Of a DNA stretch of 64,000 bases, positions 34,890-48,385 are shown one piece after another (positions within the stretch are counted from its first letter, which is position 1; each line of letters begins with the position of its first letter). A program made the position numbers and the translations under genes. The notes under the pieces are model-generated. The model was not told the origin of the DNA and did not search any database. It saw nothing but the letters and a program-made list of their open reading frames with translations. The DNA lies in NCBI RefSeq assembly GCF_048128805.1, contig NC_136001.1:6640001-6704000 (forward strand), in the 5' to 3' direction. The stretch is from Centroberyx gerrardi. Lineage: Eukaryota; Chordata; Actinopteri; Beryciformes; Berycidae.

Positions 34890-35588
34890 TCTTCTCTCTG
34901 CGTTTGGCTCCGCCACTCTGTAAACCCAAAGCTAATAAATAACAAATAGATGAAATTATTACACAAAGGTAACATATTACATATATAAACAAGTGGACCG
35001 GCATGTTTTCAACATGGATTGCTGCTGCCATAGAAAAATAAATCTAACAAAGAGTAAAAAATGAAAACATTGAAACAACTAAAGCAAATAACCCAATGGT
35101 ATTTGTGTGCACAGCATGTGGTGTCTGTAAGGCAATTGGAGCATAGACAGCACACTGTGTGTATGAGTGGCAATGTGGCACCATAGAATAGACACCGATT
35201 TGTTAACACCCGATCGACATAAGAGCCTCTCGCATGTGCACAAGGCTTAAGTCTCTTTAACATAAGAGTGCTATCAGTCTTGATTGTGGTATAAACAAGA
35301 TTTTAGAAAGAAAGAGACAGTAATATTCCTCTAAATGAAGAACTCCTCTACATTTATCATTCTACTCATCTCAAGGTGCATTATCTGTGGGATCAAATCC
35401 ATCCTCGCTCCCAGACTACATTCCAAAAAGGCTTTGAAACTCCTGGAAAAAAGATGAAGAAACCACTTCATGGAATAGAAGATGTCACGTTATGTTTGTT
35501 GGTGTAAAGTGTGTCAGTGGACAGTGGCAGTGAGGCCGCTGATCACAGCGGTCCATTTCACCCCCTATGACCCCTGGGCCCTGTGGGG

Positions 35589-38500
35589 TCACTCCAGGTC
35601 CTGCAGGTTGATGGTGCTTCCTGTGAACTGGGAGTTGTCGGAGCCGTTGTCGTCCTCGGTCATCACTGAGGGTTCCTGGGATGATACACAACGGCAGAGT
35701 TAAGTTCTCTCATCTCAAACTTGACCCAGAGCCTGGCATTTCTGGACTGATGTCACTCCACAGGATGTTAGGCAAACAAATAGTTCATGACAGGGTTTAA
35801 AGATAAGATCATTCCCTCGATTAGAACTGGCTTACTCTGCATTCACGTCACGTGGGAAAGACAGCAGATATGAGCTTCCTACTGGAAACGGTTCACCTCA
35901 GCTTTCAGCTGCTAAAATACTACTTGGCAACTGTGGGTTTTGCAATGGAGCACAATTTCTCAGACTTTGTGAATTCTGACATCAACAAGGAAATACCAGT
36001 AGTCAAGTGTAGGGAATATTCTATTCATTTTAAATACAGCAAACAAAATGAACAGTTTTCATCAGATAAGTGATTTTGTAACTACAACTCTGCCATGAAA
36101 GAGTGGTTGACATTGCGATGTTTGGTTTGCTGTAAAACATGAACTCAAATGTATCGCTCACTAAGTTCATGTGTGCTAAGCGTGAAAAAGCTGATCAGGA
36201 GCAACCAAAGTATACAGAAAACTACAATCATGATGTCTTGGAGGCTTGAAACAAGTCATTCAGAGGGTTATTCCCACATGACTAGAATGCAGCATCCAAC
36301 ATTCACATCCATGTACCCTTTGCCCAGCTACAACACTTTCTAAAATGTGACTCGCTGCTTCTCATTACAGCTGCTGGGTGTTTGCTGCAGTGCCGACATG
36401 AGCACAAGGCGTCTAAAATGGTAGATGAGAGATGATCTCACCTGTAAGATGTTGACGGGCAGATCGACAGTTAGCTGAGAGTGGGAGCTGGAGGGCTGAG
36501 AGCTCAGCTGGAAGGCCAGATCACCGTCACTGGCTGGGTCATCCTGCAGACACACACTTAGATCAGCCTATATTCCAAGTGGCACAGCCTTACTTCTCTA
36601 TGCAGTTAAGCACTGTCCCATTTAGAAATGTTTTCCTGAACAGTCTTAGACCCCCTTTCTACCTGCATTAACCCGTGTCAAAATTACAAGACAAAGTGAT
36701 GTGCAAGGCAAGAGAAATCAGATTTCAGTCTGTGTACCATAGATTATTTTAATGTCAAGTATAAATATAATCCAGCTACTGACACATGTTAATGTGTCTC
36801 ATATGGCGGAAAGGGGGCCTTATTTCATTCAGATGTCTTGGATCTCACCTGTAGCAGCTGGATCTGGACATACTGGGCCCCGGTGACGGGGTCCCGGAGA
36901 GTCAGGCCCCCATTGGCCGCTGTGGCGCCTTCCCCATAACGAGCACCAGAGGGAGCCAGTGATGCTGGGGCACTTGCAGCCTTTGCTCCTTTCGTTTTTC
37001 TCTGGCTCAATCCTAAACTCCCTGGATTAAACAAAGAGAGCAAATACAATCACTGGCTGTTGCACAGTCACTGTAGTCGCTAGCTGTCTAAGTACAGCAC
37101 AAAACCTACAAAAAAACCTGAGATTGGTGATTGTGTGTGTGTTTACCAGAGGAGGCTGCTGGGCCTCTCTGCTTCTTCTTCTTGGCCAGCTGAATGGCTC
37201 TGTAGTCAGTCCTGGCTGAGCCTCCACTCTCCTACCACACAGAACAAGTAGACGTAATCACACCCTTCTACATTAAAACCACTAGGGTTAGACCAATATG
37301 GGTTTTTGAAGGCTGATACCATTTGGATTGAAGCTGCTGCGGGCAGATATTTTGTGCCGATATACAAACTCTTAAAATGTGACAATTTTTATGCCAAAAA
37401 AACTTCTGAAACAGCATTTAGACCATCATGAAAGAGTAAAGTCTGTTGACCACACCACACTGGAATGATTTCTCTGACCATTTGATATAAAAATAATAAT
37501 ACAAACAGTGACTAGCTGTGGTCAGGGAGGAACTTTCATCATATCAGAGGTGGAGCATACTGACTGGACAAGATCCAGTTTTTAATATAAAAGGCCAACA
37601 GTGTTTCCTCTGTCATTTTATGCAGCTGCGGTGCTTAGGGGGATAATTCTAGTGTTGTATCTGGTTTGGGTCTGTAGTGCTGTTTGAGGCTGTAGTGCTA
37701 AAAATGTTTTTAATCATAACAAAATAATTTCTTCTAAAACATTGACTACACTGATTTCAATTTTAGATGATAGTAAGACTAAATTACAATGCTAATTTAA
37801 TTGCACATTTTCTCTAGCAGTGGTGGTAATTTCCTTGATGTGATGGCACACCACTGCTAAATGAATACAGAGGAAACACTGGCCAATATATCAGTTTAAC
37901 CCTAAAAGCCCCTGTACCCAACAAATACCACTTCTCACTTATCTTTAAATTTCCAACCACTCACCAGGAAGCTGCTAGGTGAAACTGCACTGAGCTCCGG
38001 ATCTTTCTGCGGGCTGAAGCTGCTGTTGCTGCTGTGACCAGGGAAGACAAACTGGGTGAGGACCTTGCCCCCCTCCTGGGGCCCCAGCACCTCCACACAG
38101 CCCAGCAGAGGCCCCGCTCCCCCCTGGCCTCCCACCTGCTTGGAGGGCGAGGCCAGCAACTCGGCGACGGGGGCCACCGCCAAAGAAGCCGTGGGCTCCA
38201 CGCTCAGAGCGCTGGAGGAGCTGAGGGGGTGCTGGAGCGGGGGGTCCACAGAGGTGCCGGCGCCCTGCATGGTGAGGGCGGTGAGGGTCCCCAGGGCCTC
38301 CGGGGTGACCGTCTGCACGTCGTCCAGGTTGAGGGTGCCCTGCGGGGGCAGGACGTCGCCCACCGTCCCCTCCAGCCCGTGGTGGGGGCCCATGTCAGCG
38401 CCGGCCGCCAGGATGAGCGGGTCCACGGCCTTGGCCAGGGCGGTGCTAGCACCGGCGCCAAGCGTGGCGCCCACAGAGGAGGGGTCGATGGTGAGGATGC

Positions 38501-41500
38501 CCGAACTGACCAGGGAGAGGTCCATGGCGAACGTGCCCGTGGCGCCGCTCCCGCCGATAGGAACTCCCACCCCGATGCCTGCGGTGGGCGCGGGACCTCC
38601 CGGCACGCTGGAGAAGAGGGAGCTGAGGTCCAAGTTGGTCAGCTGGTCGCCCCCGGCAACGCCTGGCCCACCAACGGTCGTCGGGGTGGAGCTGATGAGC
38701 TCGCTGCTGGGGGTCAGGGTGGGCGTGGTCTCCATCTGGCTCAGAACATCTGTGATTGAGGCAGAGGCTTACAATATATACACAACACATACAATATAGT
38801 TAAAGATTTAAAAAATCTACATAATAGTAGACTCAAAGTACTTGTGTGATTTCTTATCTTGCCTGTATGCTAATATATAAAATATATCACTAGCAGATTG
38901 CAAGCAATTCCTGGATGTGCATGCATGTCTGTATTGCTACCAGTGCTGGCTGATAACGTATACTCAGTAATGTTATCACTTTAGAGTAGCGTAACAAATT
39001 ACCATTTCAATTCAGTCAAATTATTAGTTAACAATAAAAAAATAAGCAGTTGCTTTTATTGTCACCCATCACTCGAAATATGAGAATAAAGTTCAATTAT
39101 CAAAAAGCTGTTATTAACCCCACTCCTGATTCATTTTCCTTATAATGAGTCTTCTCAAACTGAGCTAGCTTAAATATGAAATGTAAGTGAAGTTGACTTT
39201 CTCTGGGTGGAAGTGTTCCCACTACATTGATTTTATCCAGTAAAAGGATGACAAGAACATTAGACATCAACACCGTTTGTTTTACATTTGAAATAAGTAA
39301 TGAGTAATGCATTAAATCTTTCAGTAACGTGCCCAACAGTGATCGCTACTAACCAGCACTGAGGTGATGGTGTTTGAGCATGTGGCTCTTAAGGCTGCTG
39401 CGTGAGGAGAAGTGTTTGGAGCAGTTGGCCACGGGGCAGCGGGTCCTCAGGGTGCTGGCGTCCTGCTTATGCTTCTTGGAGTGGATGTACAGGCTGCTGC
39501 GCGCCGAGAACTTGGCATTACAGCCTAAGGTACAAACAAGAGACAAGGGGTCATGCAGCCCATAACCTCTTCACCAAACATTAGAAATATTTAGAGAAAA
39601 GTTAACTTCCAAAGCGGTACAATAGTGCTGCAATACCTTTTGCATCTGTGGCATGAGCATGCCAGTCAGAATGAAATATCAGACCAATTTAATGGTTGAA
39701 ATAAACATGAAAATAAACAACTGTAGACCTATCAGAACATAAGTTAGCTTGAGTGGACTGATTTCTCAATTAAATAATGGTGAACCAAGAAATAACAACA
39801 TTTTTAAAAACTCACAACCTGAATTTAAGACTTATGTGTTTTATTGAGCTGTGCTGAAGACATTTTATGGCCTTGAGTTTAGATAATATAATTCAAGACG
39901 TGAAGACTTTTTCATGACCGGCATGAAAAATGTTCAATCGGTCAGTCTACAACTGATCACAACAATAGTGTCATTTGATAAATAAAAGACACCTGTTGCC
40001 ACTGGCTGGAGGACACCGTTACTAATCCTATATTTTGTTCTTGTGGCCTGTGCTGACCTTCTGCATGGCACTGGAAGGGCTTGGTGCCCAGGTGGGTGAT
40101 GCTGTGGCCCTTGAGGTGCTCTGCCCGGGTAAAGGACTTCCCACAACCCTCCTCTGAACAGATGAAGCGACGGTCGTCATCGTGTTTCCTGATACGCGAA
40201 CACAGGGAAGGAGGTACATGGTCATGAAGAAGCTCTTGTAACACAGACAGCAACGTGATTACAGGTACAAGGGTTGAACAAAATAGCAGAAACACTTTGA
40301 AGCAGCTAAATCACAATTACAAAAGGCAGCTACACACGCAAGTCATACATTAAGTTGAATGCCAATTAGCAGTATGTGGCAGATTTAAAAGAGGTCTGAC
40401 AATCACCAATTAGTTTTCAAAGCGACAAGGGGCAACTAACAGAGTTGCAAAGAGGCCAAAAAGTCAGGGCCTAAATTGCATCGGTCACAAAAACTGTAAA
40501 ATGATTCAATGTGGCAAGGGGAACAGTCTGGAAAATCACAACATAGTATGTCAAACACAGACAAATTGCATCGGCAAAGAGGAACAGTGCAAGTCGATGC
40601 TCAGTGACAAGAATAGACAGACACTTAACAGGAAAGTTACTAAACATCACAAAAACATGGTCTAAAAAACTACCACAGAATTGCAACACGGTCAACTGAA
40701 ATTGTATGTTGTGAGCTTCACAAAACTGGCATTTATGGCAGGGCTGTCTTTTGGAAACTGCTTGTATCTATGGCCAACACACAAAGATACATAAGCTGGT
40801 GTAAGGAGCACAAAACCTCGACCTCTGAGCAATGGAAGAAGGTCTGCTGGATTGTCTTTCACCCCAGGGTGGCCCTATTCATTATCATTATCTATTCTTG
40901 GGTGTTTGCATTATTTTGTCCACCCGCTGTATATACTGAGGAGAAAGCATCTATTATCAAACACTTACCGTTTGTGTCGGAGCAACTTTGACATGCTGGT
41001 GAAGGACCAGCCACAGCCCTCCGAGTCACAGACGAATGGCCTCTCACCTGGAACCGCAGAAAGCAGACGCTCATTTATCAATACATGGGATCTGATGCGA
41101 CTATCCCTTGTGCAATTTTGGATGAGCACCTATGTAGAAACCTGGCTTGGATGTTAGAAGAAAGAGGTGGGCGGGTTATAAGTGTTCACCTCCCATCACT
41201 GATGTTTGGTGGAATTAGACCCACGACACCTCCTGAGGAATCAACAGGAAGTTCTGGCGTGTCAGAACCGCCTCCCCTCCACACCCACTGTCAACACTAA
41301 ACAGAACTATTGTCACGTATTCTATCTTGTAGCTAAGCTTAGGCTTATCCATTGTTCCCTACATTACCCATTAATTTCTAACCTTGCTGTCGGCCTCAAA
41401 AACATTAGGCTAAAGGGGCAGCTCACCCTTCTGGCTTGAAACGGCCTGCTCAACAGTTCAGAAAGCAAACTATATCAGCAAACGCATAAGAATTATACCA

Positions 41501-44500
41501 AGATCTGAGAATGGTGTATGACTACCCACTTCTGCTACCATGACACATATCTTAGACAGGAGAGAGACTTACATGCTTTGGACCCATACCGTACTTTTCA
41601 GCCAAAGCCACTGGTTGCTGTTTTTAGCTGCCTCAGAAGCGACCTTTGTGGCATGCTGTAGTCCCAGACCACAAATCCCTGAGTACACTACTAGTGGATG
41701 TAGCTCCAAATCCACAACAGCCATCTTCTACAGGGTGTACCCTGACTCTCCAGCCTCACTGTTCAGCCTCAGCTGCTAACCTCCTCCTTTTATACCTCAA
41801 CTACTGCATCTTCCCATGGCACAGTGTTGGACTGTAACACTAGGTCAGGTCTTAGGCTGTTGCTGAATACAACTGTTTAGAGAACAAACAAAAAAAAAAG
41901 AGCAATAAAACAAATCATTGATCCCCCTTTACACCTGCCATTAACATGCATAAAGCATAAGCTTATCTGCATAAAAAATTGGGTGTAAATTCATCATAAT
42001 GCATTTCTGTTCCTGCAAACTGTGCAAAGTTCTATGCAAGGATCCAACGGCTTGAGATGAAACGTGGTTATTGATTGTAGTATTATAACGTACATTGACT
42101 TCACAGAGAGCTAGCAACAAGGTTAAAGAGCATTTTACATTTAGCTCTCACGTGCATAGTCTAAAAGTAAGCATGATAAAAATCCAACGCATCTGTAACA
42201 GAATTTGCTTCTCTCATTTGTAATGAGTGAACTTCCAATGGAGAGTAACACATTCAAAGCATGAAATGTGATCAAGGGGATGACAGACAATCTCACATTT
42301 CAATATCGACACTCAAGATGGATGTTAATGCCATATGTAAATGTAAACTGACAAAATCTCTCAACACATTTCAGACACAAGATTCATATTAATTCCAGGT
42401 ATAAAGGGAGCCACTGTTCACTGAACCTGTGCCTTTAGGTCAGAATTTTAGAGCTTTAGGGCTAGCCTTTTGAACTGTGTAGGCATAAGTTATAGCAGTA
42501 TTCAGACACTAATCCAATCTGAGCCTACCAGTGTGGCTTCTCATATGGATCTTGAGGCGGCAGGCCTTGTCATACATCTTGTCGCAGCCTGGATAGGTGC
42601 AGGTGAAGTGGCCCGTCTCTCTGAAGTGAGTGCGGTTGTGGGAGAAGAGAGCGCTGAAGGTGATGAAGGTCTTCTCACAGCCTGGACAGGTTATAAGGGG
42701 AACAAAAGGAAGGACAATGATGGTGGCCAATGGAAGGAAAGACCCTCACAGTATACTGTGAAAATACAAAATGAAGTCAGAGCATTTAGTGGTTTGTGCC
42801 TTAACGAACTGAGCCATCAGGAATCAAGGCAAGTTTTTTTTTTGTAAAAATCCACCCGTGCAAAGTTGCCTAGTGCAGCTTAAAGATTAACAATGGAGTT
42901 TTCCATGTAAACAACATGGATTTGTTTACCTTCATAATTTCACTCATTTAGACATAGAGTATGTTGTTAGACCTCGATGGCTATGTTGAATAAATGTATT
43001 CCCTTCAAAGACGTTTGGAAAGTCTTAGTTTTTAATGTTTACAAGGCTACAATGTTTACATCCAGATCTCAGTGCAGCGGCTTGGAGAGGAAGCTCCGCC
43101 CCTTCATTTGATTGACGACCAAAGCTGTAGGTAACCATACCAGCTACTTCACCTGTTGGCACATCAGTTACGAGAACTTCCAGCTAGACTAGCGAACAAG
43201 CTAACTTACCAGTTGACCAAGAAGAAGGCTACGTCTGCATAGGTACATATTTCTTTCTCTAACTTCATTTTTCTCCACCAATCAACAGCTTCTCCAGTAT
43301 TAATATGGTGTCTCCTTTTATCCATGAGTTTTCTCCACTCAACATTACGATCAGGGTTTTGTTTCTTTGCTCTCCCAAACTCAGTTGTGTCTTTTTCTTC
43401 TGCCGACATGGTTATTGAGTGAGCAGAGAGGAAAATAACCTGGAACGGTGTGTGGCCCCTCAGCTCTCCCTCTCCACACAATATTGTGTTCTACATCACC
43501 TCCGTACTCATGTTGCGCTCGTGCGTCCTGATGCGCGTGATTGAAAACCATGTGATAAGTGTTTTTGTTGTTGTACGGAGAGCAACTTTGCTCACTAGTG
43601 CTACTAGTGGCCGAAAAAACTCTGCTGGACATCTTTTAATGTCACAATGAAACCAAATTCTGAGAGCATCTTAATTCCTTAATCTGATGCATTTCCTGTT
43701 GAAACAGGATATTAGGACGGGACATAATGCAGGGAGGGATCGTTCAAAAGTGTAAACCAATGAGATATCAGGGAGAGAAAGGCAAGTTTATTTGTTGGGA
43801 GGGGCGGGACAGTTCAAAAATCTGTGATAGTTTTATTGGTTGGAAATTTTATGTTGCCTCCTGGTACATGATGTCACCACTAAAGATTTTCTGTTTTTCA
43901 GGAAGTAAAAGTAAGGAGATTTTGATATAAAAATACAATTAAATAAATTTTTGTCTTTTTTTGCATAAATTGTCAAATATGTGTATGGTATGATAGAATG
44001 AGCTAAAAAGCTGAAAAACTAATTTTTTATCTGAGTGACTTTAAGTAACATTTCTGGAGCTGATAAAAACAAAATAAAAAAAAAATCAAACAAGCAACTC
44101 CAGCTTGTGGTGCTACCTGGGAATTCACACTTGTAGGGCCTCTGGGGCTCGAAGTGGACCCTCTGGTGGTTGGTGAGTCGTGTTGCACTGCGAAACCTCT
44201 CGCTGCAGATGTCACACATGAAAGCGTTCTCCTGGTCGTGGACTTTGACGTGAGCCTTCAGGTTGTAGACGGTGGTGAAACGCCGACCGCAGCCTTCAAA
44301 CTGGCAGGTGTGCGGCCGCTGCTTGTCATGGGACTGGAGGTGGCGCTTCAGCTTGTAGGAGGTGGCGAAAGCCCAGCCGCAGCCCTCCACGGTGCACTGG
44401 TAGGGCCGTGGGTCCTCGGCATGGTTCAGGAGGTGAACCTTCAGCTTCTGGCGTGTGTCGAATGTGCAGGAGCAGTCCGGCTCAGGGCAGTCGAAGGAGA

Positions 44501-46100
44501 CGGCGGTCTCCTTCTTGGACCTAATTAGATGTGCAGACTGGAAGTCCTCGTTGTCACAGTCTGCCATGGTGGCTTTGGGGGACGGGGTGACCAGATCGCC
44601 CTCCGTTATGGCACACAGCACCCCTGCCTCCTGCTTGATGATGGGACAGGAGTCCAGAGAGGTGCCCAGCTCTGACAGCGAACAGTCATCCACCAGAGCC
44701 AACTCAGAGTCGCTCACAGACAAGCCAGGTCTCGGCTCCTCATGCTGGCCTGAGCTGGTCACCGCCAATGTGCTGATCTTCCCTATGGATTTAGTACCAC
44801 TATCATAGTTGAGAAGAACAATGTCCTCGTGGTCTTTCATGCCCAGGTGCTCCTTCAAGCTTACCATGTCGTCCTCTTTGTGGACATAGCCCTCTGGTGG
44901 GGCCGCGAGAGTCAATATCCCGTTTTCTATGGTCACTATGATGCTTTGGTTGTTTATCATGATAGTTCCCGAGAAGGTTTCGCTAGCAGGCGGACTTGTG
45001 GAGGCCGCGTCCGGGTTTGCGTTGTCCCGCAGCCCCGCTGGGTCGGAAATGAACTCGGAAGTGTCCATTGCTTCAACGATGCCTGCGTTTCCTGAAATCA
45101 AGGCACTACTGTCTTCATTACGGGACTGCGACGACAGCTCGCAGGGCAGCTTGCCTTCATTGTTTTCAGTGCAAATTTGGCCACAAATCTTATAGCCATA
45201 TTCGTTTGTCAAAACAACGTCTTCGACCGTCTGGTGATAATTACTTTGTTTAGCATTAACCTCGGCAGAATTCTCATTTAGTAAACCACAAACAGACTCA
45301 GCTTTTCTCAAGGCCTTGGCTTCCAGACAGCTCAAGTTGTCATTAGATTCAATGAGAATATTGTTGTTTTCAACCTCCATGGAGCCACAGGGACTAGTTT
45401 TTGAGCACTCTGGCGTTTTACCTTTTATCTTATCGCCGTCCTTGGATAATACATCCAGTCGGTCTTTGCTTGCCTCGCTGATACCATCCTCTTGAACAAT
45501 ATTGAAAACAACATATAATTCCTGGGTGCTTTTGTCTGCTCTGTTAGCCGTGTTGTCGCTGGCTAGTGAAGGCTGCTGGGAGGCGCCGTCCTCACGCTGC
45601 TGCCGTAAAACTGGAGACGGTAACGTTAGCTGCCGCTGCTGCAACTGTTCCTCTTCCCCTTCAAACAGAGGCAGCGCCATTTGCATTCCGCTGTCACCGC
45701 TCTCTACTCCGTATTTCCAGGCAGTCCTCAATAGCTCCTGCGGGGGGAATTGTACATGTAGCTCACTGTCTTTCTCTGTGTTCACGTTACGGAATCCGAC
45801 ACTCGCCCTTTCGTCCGGCAAATTGTTATGGCAGGTTGGTTGCCGTTTGCTGACAGGCGAGCAAGCCGCCCCGCTGCCATTTTCCGCCAGTAGGCGATAC
45901 GGAGATGTCCTCGGCCTGTTGTTGTTGTTGTTGTCGCTTTGTGGCTCAGTCGACTCCAAAAGTCTATCCGCTTCGTTTTCGGTCGAAATAAAGCCAGAAA
46001 TCGCCCCTGTCGTTGATCGAAGCGGAGACGAAGCTGTTCTGTGTAGGGCGCCATGTTGAGAGTGAATGTTTTGGGCATCAGAAAGCCCCTGGATTTCCAT
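35589..46100 (-). CDS. zxdc: ZXD family zinc finger C, transcriptional co-activator
   Basis: There are ten coding exons: 46100-44117, 42681-42529, 41047-40969, 40188-40058, 39524-39354, 38749-37965, 37231-37147, 37021-36849, 36543-36442 and 35675-35589. The product is 1249 residues (human about 858). Ten C2H2 fingers lie at about 535-835, with marks such as [56 protein letters not shown] and [15 protein letters not shown]. The C-terminal half has TPSSEL...[19 protein letters not shown] and the end [10 protein letters not shown], all ZXDC features. In mammals ZXDC binds CIITA and supports MHC class II transcription. The ATG at 46100 has a good context (AAGATGG); an earlier in-frame GTG (46175) is not used. 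The N-terminus before the fingers (534 residues) is much longer than in mammals and low in complexity. Confidence 0.95.
37283..37600. repeat. Dispersed repeat, copy 1 of three (ZXDC intron)
   Basis: It starts CTAGGGTTAGACCAATATGG and ends around CATATCAGAGG...GGACAAGATCCAG. Relatives are at 48065-48262 (right part only) and 60918-61262 (most of the unit). Confidence 0.6.
42850..43640 (-). mobile_element. Probable DNA-transposon remnant with one coding exon (ZXDC intron 1)
   Basis: On the minus strand an ATG at 43409 opens a 67-codon exon ([17 protein letters not shown]..., ending [12 protein letters not shown]) that stops at a donor, AACTG|GTAAGTT (43210). The segment is bounded by GTTGCCTAGTGCAGC on the left and CACTAGTGCTACTAGTGGCC on the right, blocks typical of dispersed repeats. 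The peptide has the W-R-K-x-K...A-x-V-A-x-F-L-V pattern seen in transposon-linked fish proteins. No next exon was found. It is more likely a repeat-carried fragment than a host gene. Confidence 0.35.
43640..44000. repeat. Interspersed repeat, paired with 19495-19740
   Basis: It has the same block order as the 19.5-kb copy and the same orientation, within ZXDC intron 1. Confidence 0.65.
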
Positions 46101-47214
46101 CTTGGTATCCCTGTAGCAGCGGCACAGAAAAGGCCCGCCCTGCTGTATGGATGTAGAGGAGATCCGTGGAGCCACTTCACAGTTTACTGCAAGCCGTGGC
46201 CTAATGCTGCCTTCAGCTGCTACATAAAATATCGTAATAACGGCTTTAGCGAATATGAGCGACCCAATAGAGTGGCAAATACGGCTGAGAAAAGTAGGTA
46301 TTTAGACTTAAGACCTTAAAAGGTTTGGCTTCACGTTCACTCTGTACAAGACAGAACACAATGTCAGAGCTAGGAACTTCTATGATACCCCAGTTGCAGA
46401 TGTGACATTTAAGAGGTGAAAAGCATGGAAGTCCTGTGAACGACTGAAGCTAAAAGCAAGAACCTTTGGCTGATAAATTAATTAAGACACAAATTATGCC
46501 AATTTTGTCCTCTTCATTTTGCCGCTGCAGCACGAAGTAGGTCTGTGGCATTTGATTTCTAAAAGAAAATGACAGCCACGATGTAAAGCAACTTTTGGAA
46601 GTAGTTGGAAGTACGAGTTTACGAGGAGCACTTGAATGCAGCACAATATCCTTCAGTGTAGGGAAACTGTGGAGTGGGTTTAAGTGCAATGGATCTCAGT
46701 AGGATGTTTATTTTTTTCCACTCATGAACTGTGATATTAAAATATACTTATACTAATAACGCTTTAATTTTCAATTGAAATATGAAGCCAAGTACATTCC
46801 ATTAATAATTTGAAGCCTTAAGTAATCAACATTTACCAACATAACATTGTGGCTCTTCATGACGTTACCACTGAGTGGTAGTATAGGACAGTTAAACATC
46901 AAATAGCCTGCTGAACTTTGAAATAAACTTTATATATTCTCCTCCATGATTAAACCAATATTTAATGAACAAGGGGCCCTCAGGGTTTAGCCCATGCATT
47001 TACCACTCACTCTTTGATATTAGAATTGAACCCCACTTTGTGATGTTGTTGCTCTTGGGTATTGTTATATGATCCCCCAGCCCTAAATCTGTAAGTCTGT
47101 TGCACTGCATGGACACTGAATCCATGATGAGATTAGGACACTGAAAAGCATCCACATAGTAAATCAACAGCAGTCATTTTGAGCTTATTATTTTAGTTTG
47201 AGGCAGAAGTGAAA

Positions 47215-47485
47215 GTTGGTGTGTGTGTGTGTACTGTGTGTGTGTACTTGTATCCTTATGAAGACCAAATGCCTGAACAAGGATATAAAGATGAGGAAAA
47301 CCCTTCAAAGTGAGAACATTTTGCTGGTCCTCACTTCTACAAGGGGCTAGTTAGGGTCAGGACTTGGGTTTAGGGTTAAGAATAGAATTAGATTTAGGTT
47401 AGGATAAGGGTTAAGGTTAGGGGTCAGGGGTCAATGTAGTCAATGGAAGGTCCTAACAAGTATAGTACATACATTTGTGTGTGTG
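47215..47485. repeat. Dispersed repeat with GGTTAGG-like core and flanking GT runs
   Basis: It contains (GT)n, TCCTCACTTCTACAAGGGGC and a degenerate GGTTAGGG/GGTTTAGGGTTA stretch, closing with a second (GT)n. This is a common teleost repeat type and is not telomeric DNA. Confidence 0.5.
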
Positions 47486-48064
47486 TTGGTGCATTGCCTC
47501 CATGTTGGTCCCAATAACACCAGCACTGGCCTGAGACTGGAAGCACGGCCGACTGCTGGCATTATTCTGACCACCACAGAGCAGGAGTGCAGTCTCTTCT
47601 TCACACACTTTCTGCTAATATGTCATATTGTCATAAACAAATTGCTCTCGCTGTGGCAGTAGACTGATAAACAACACCTCTTGTTTCATCATGAATAGCT
47701 GGTGTTGACAAGCCTAGGCCTAGAACATCAGAATGTAACCCTAACCCATGACATAAAACTGAGCCAAAACATTGTTTGTCTGATGGAATACTAGGACTAG
47801 AGATGTGAACAAGATAAAAAAAAAAAGTGTTTGATTGCTGCACTGATACTCTTGTTGTTGTTGTTGTTGTTGTTGGCAGATACTGACATCCTGTCATGAT
47901 CAACATCAAGACCAAATATGACTGCTATGTAACGTGACACATTCAGCAAGTTTTTCTATAAGCACCTTTGTAGGAAGTTTGACAGTTTTGTTCTTGTCAT
48001 GGGACACTGAAACCCTCCATTGAAACCCAGAATAATACTACTAATACTACTAAAATAATAAAAC

Positions 48065-48262
48065 ATATTCATGGATACTTGTATGGAATCTGATCAACAT
48101 ATTTCATTAGAATCAATTCAGATAAAGGTCTTGCCATAGACAACCAGTGTAGTATTGATCAATTCTACAATAAATATGTAATCAATCAAACTGCATCATA
48201 TCAGAGGAGAATGACCCCGACTGGATCAGATCTGATTTGTAATAAAATGCCAATTATCAGCT
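48065..48262. repeat. Dispersed repeat, copy 2 of three
   Basis: It shares AATATGTAATCAATCAAACT and GCATCATATC with 61180-61225, plus the surrounding 150 bp. Confidence 0.6.
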
Positions 48263-48337
48263 GGGTCTTAACCCTAACATCCACATATAAGTGTAAAACA
48301 TCATCTAGACTTTACTGACACACAGTCTCAGACCATA

Positions 48338-48370
48338 ACCTTTGACCTTTGACCTCTGACCTCTGACCCC
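48338..48370 (-). promoter_or_regulatory. Array of AGGTCA-type half-sites at 7-bp spacing (DR1-like)
   Basis: On the minus strand the array reads as successive GGTCA half-sites one base apart, including an exact AGGTCAAAGGTCA. This is the DR1 arrangement bound by RXR-partnered receptors, HNF4 and COUP-TF. It may equally be a short simple repeat. It lies 15 bp beyond the donor of the copine exon. Confidence 0.4.
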
Positions 48371-48385
48371 TGCGCTGTCCCTCAC

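Larger units (their letters stand above)
46101..48385. other. ZXDC upstream flank, no gene seen
   Basis: The first 100 bp should hold the ZXDC 5' UTR and promoter; no TATA box is obvious. Beyond that the DNA is AT-rich, with a dispersed repeat at 47215-47480 and a (GTT)8 run at 47852-47875. Confidence 0.5.

Noticed and set aside
38034-38799. Two plus-strand open frames of about 240 codons
   Set aside because: They lie exactly opposite ZXDC exon 6, which is GC-rich and has the recognisable ZXDC protein. They are antisense shadows with arginine- and glycine-rich nonsense composition.
46101-46175. 25-residue upstream extension of ZXDC from a GTG
   Set aside because: The codon is GTG and not ATG. 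The first ATG in frame (46100) has a good initiation context.
47340-47440. GGTTAGGG-like stretch suggesting interstitial telomere DNA
   Set aside because: The units are degenerate and sit inside a common dispersed repeat flanked by GT runs. There is no regular 6-bp array.
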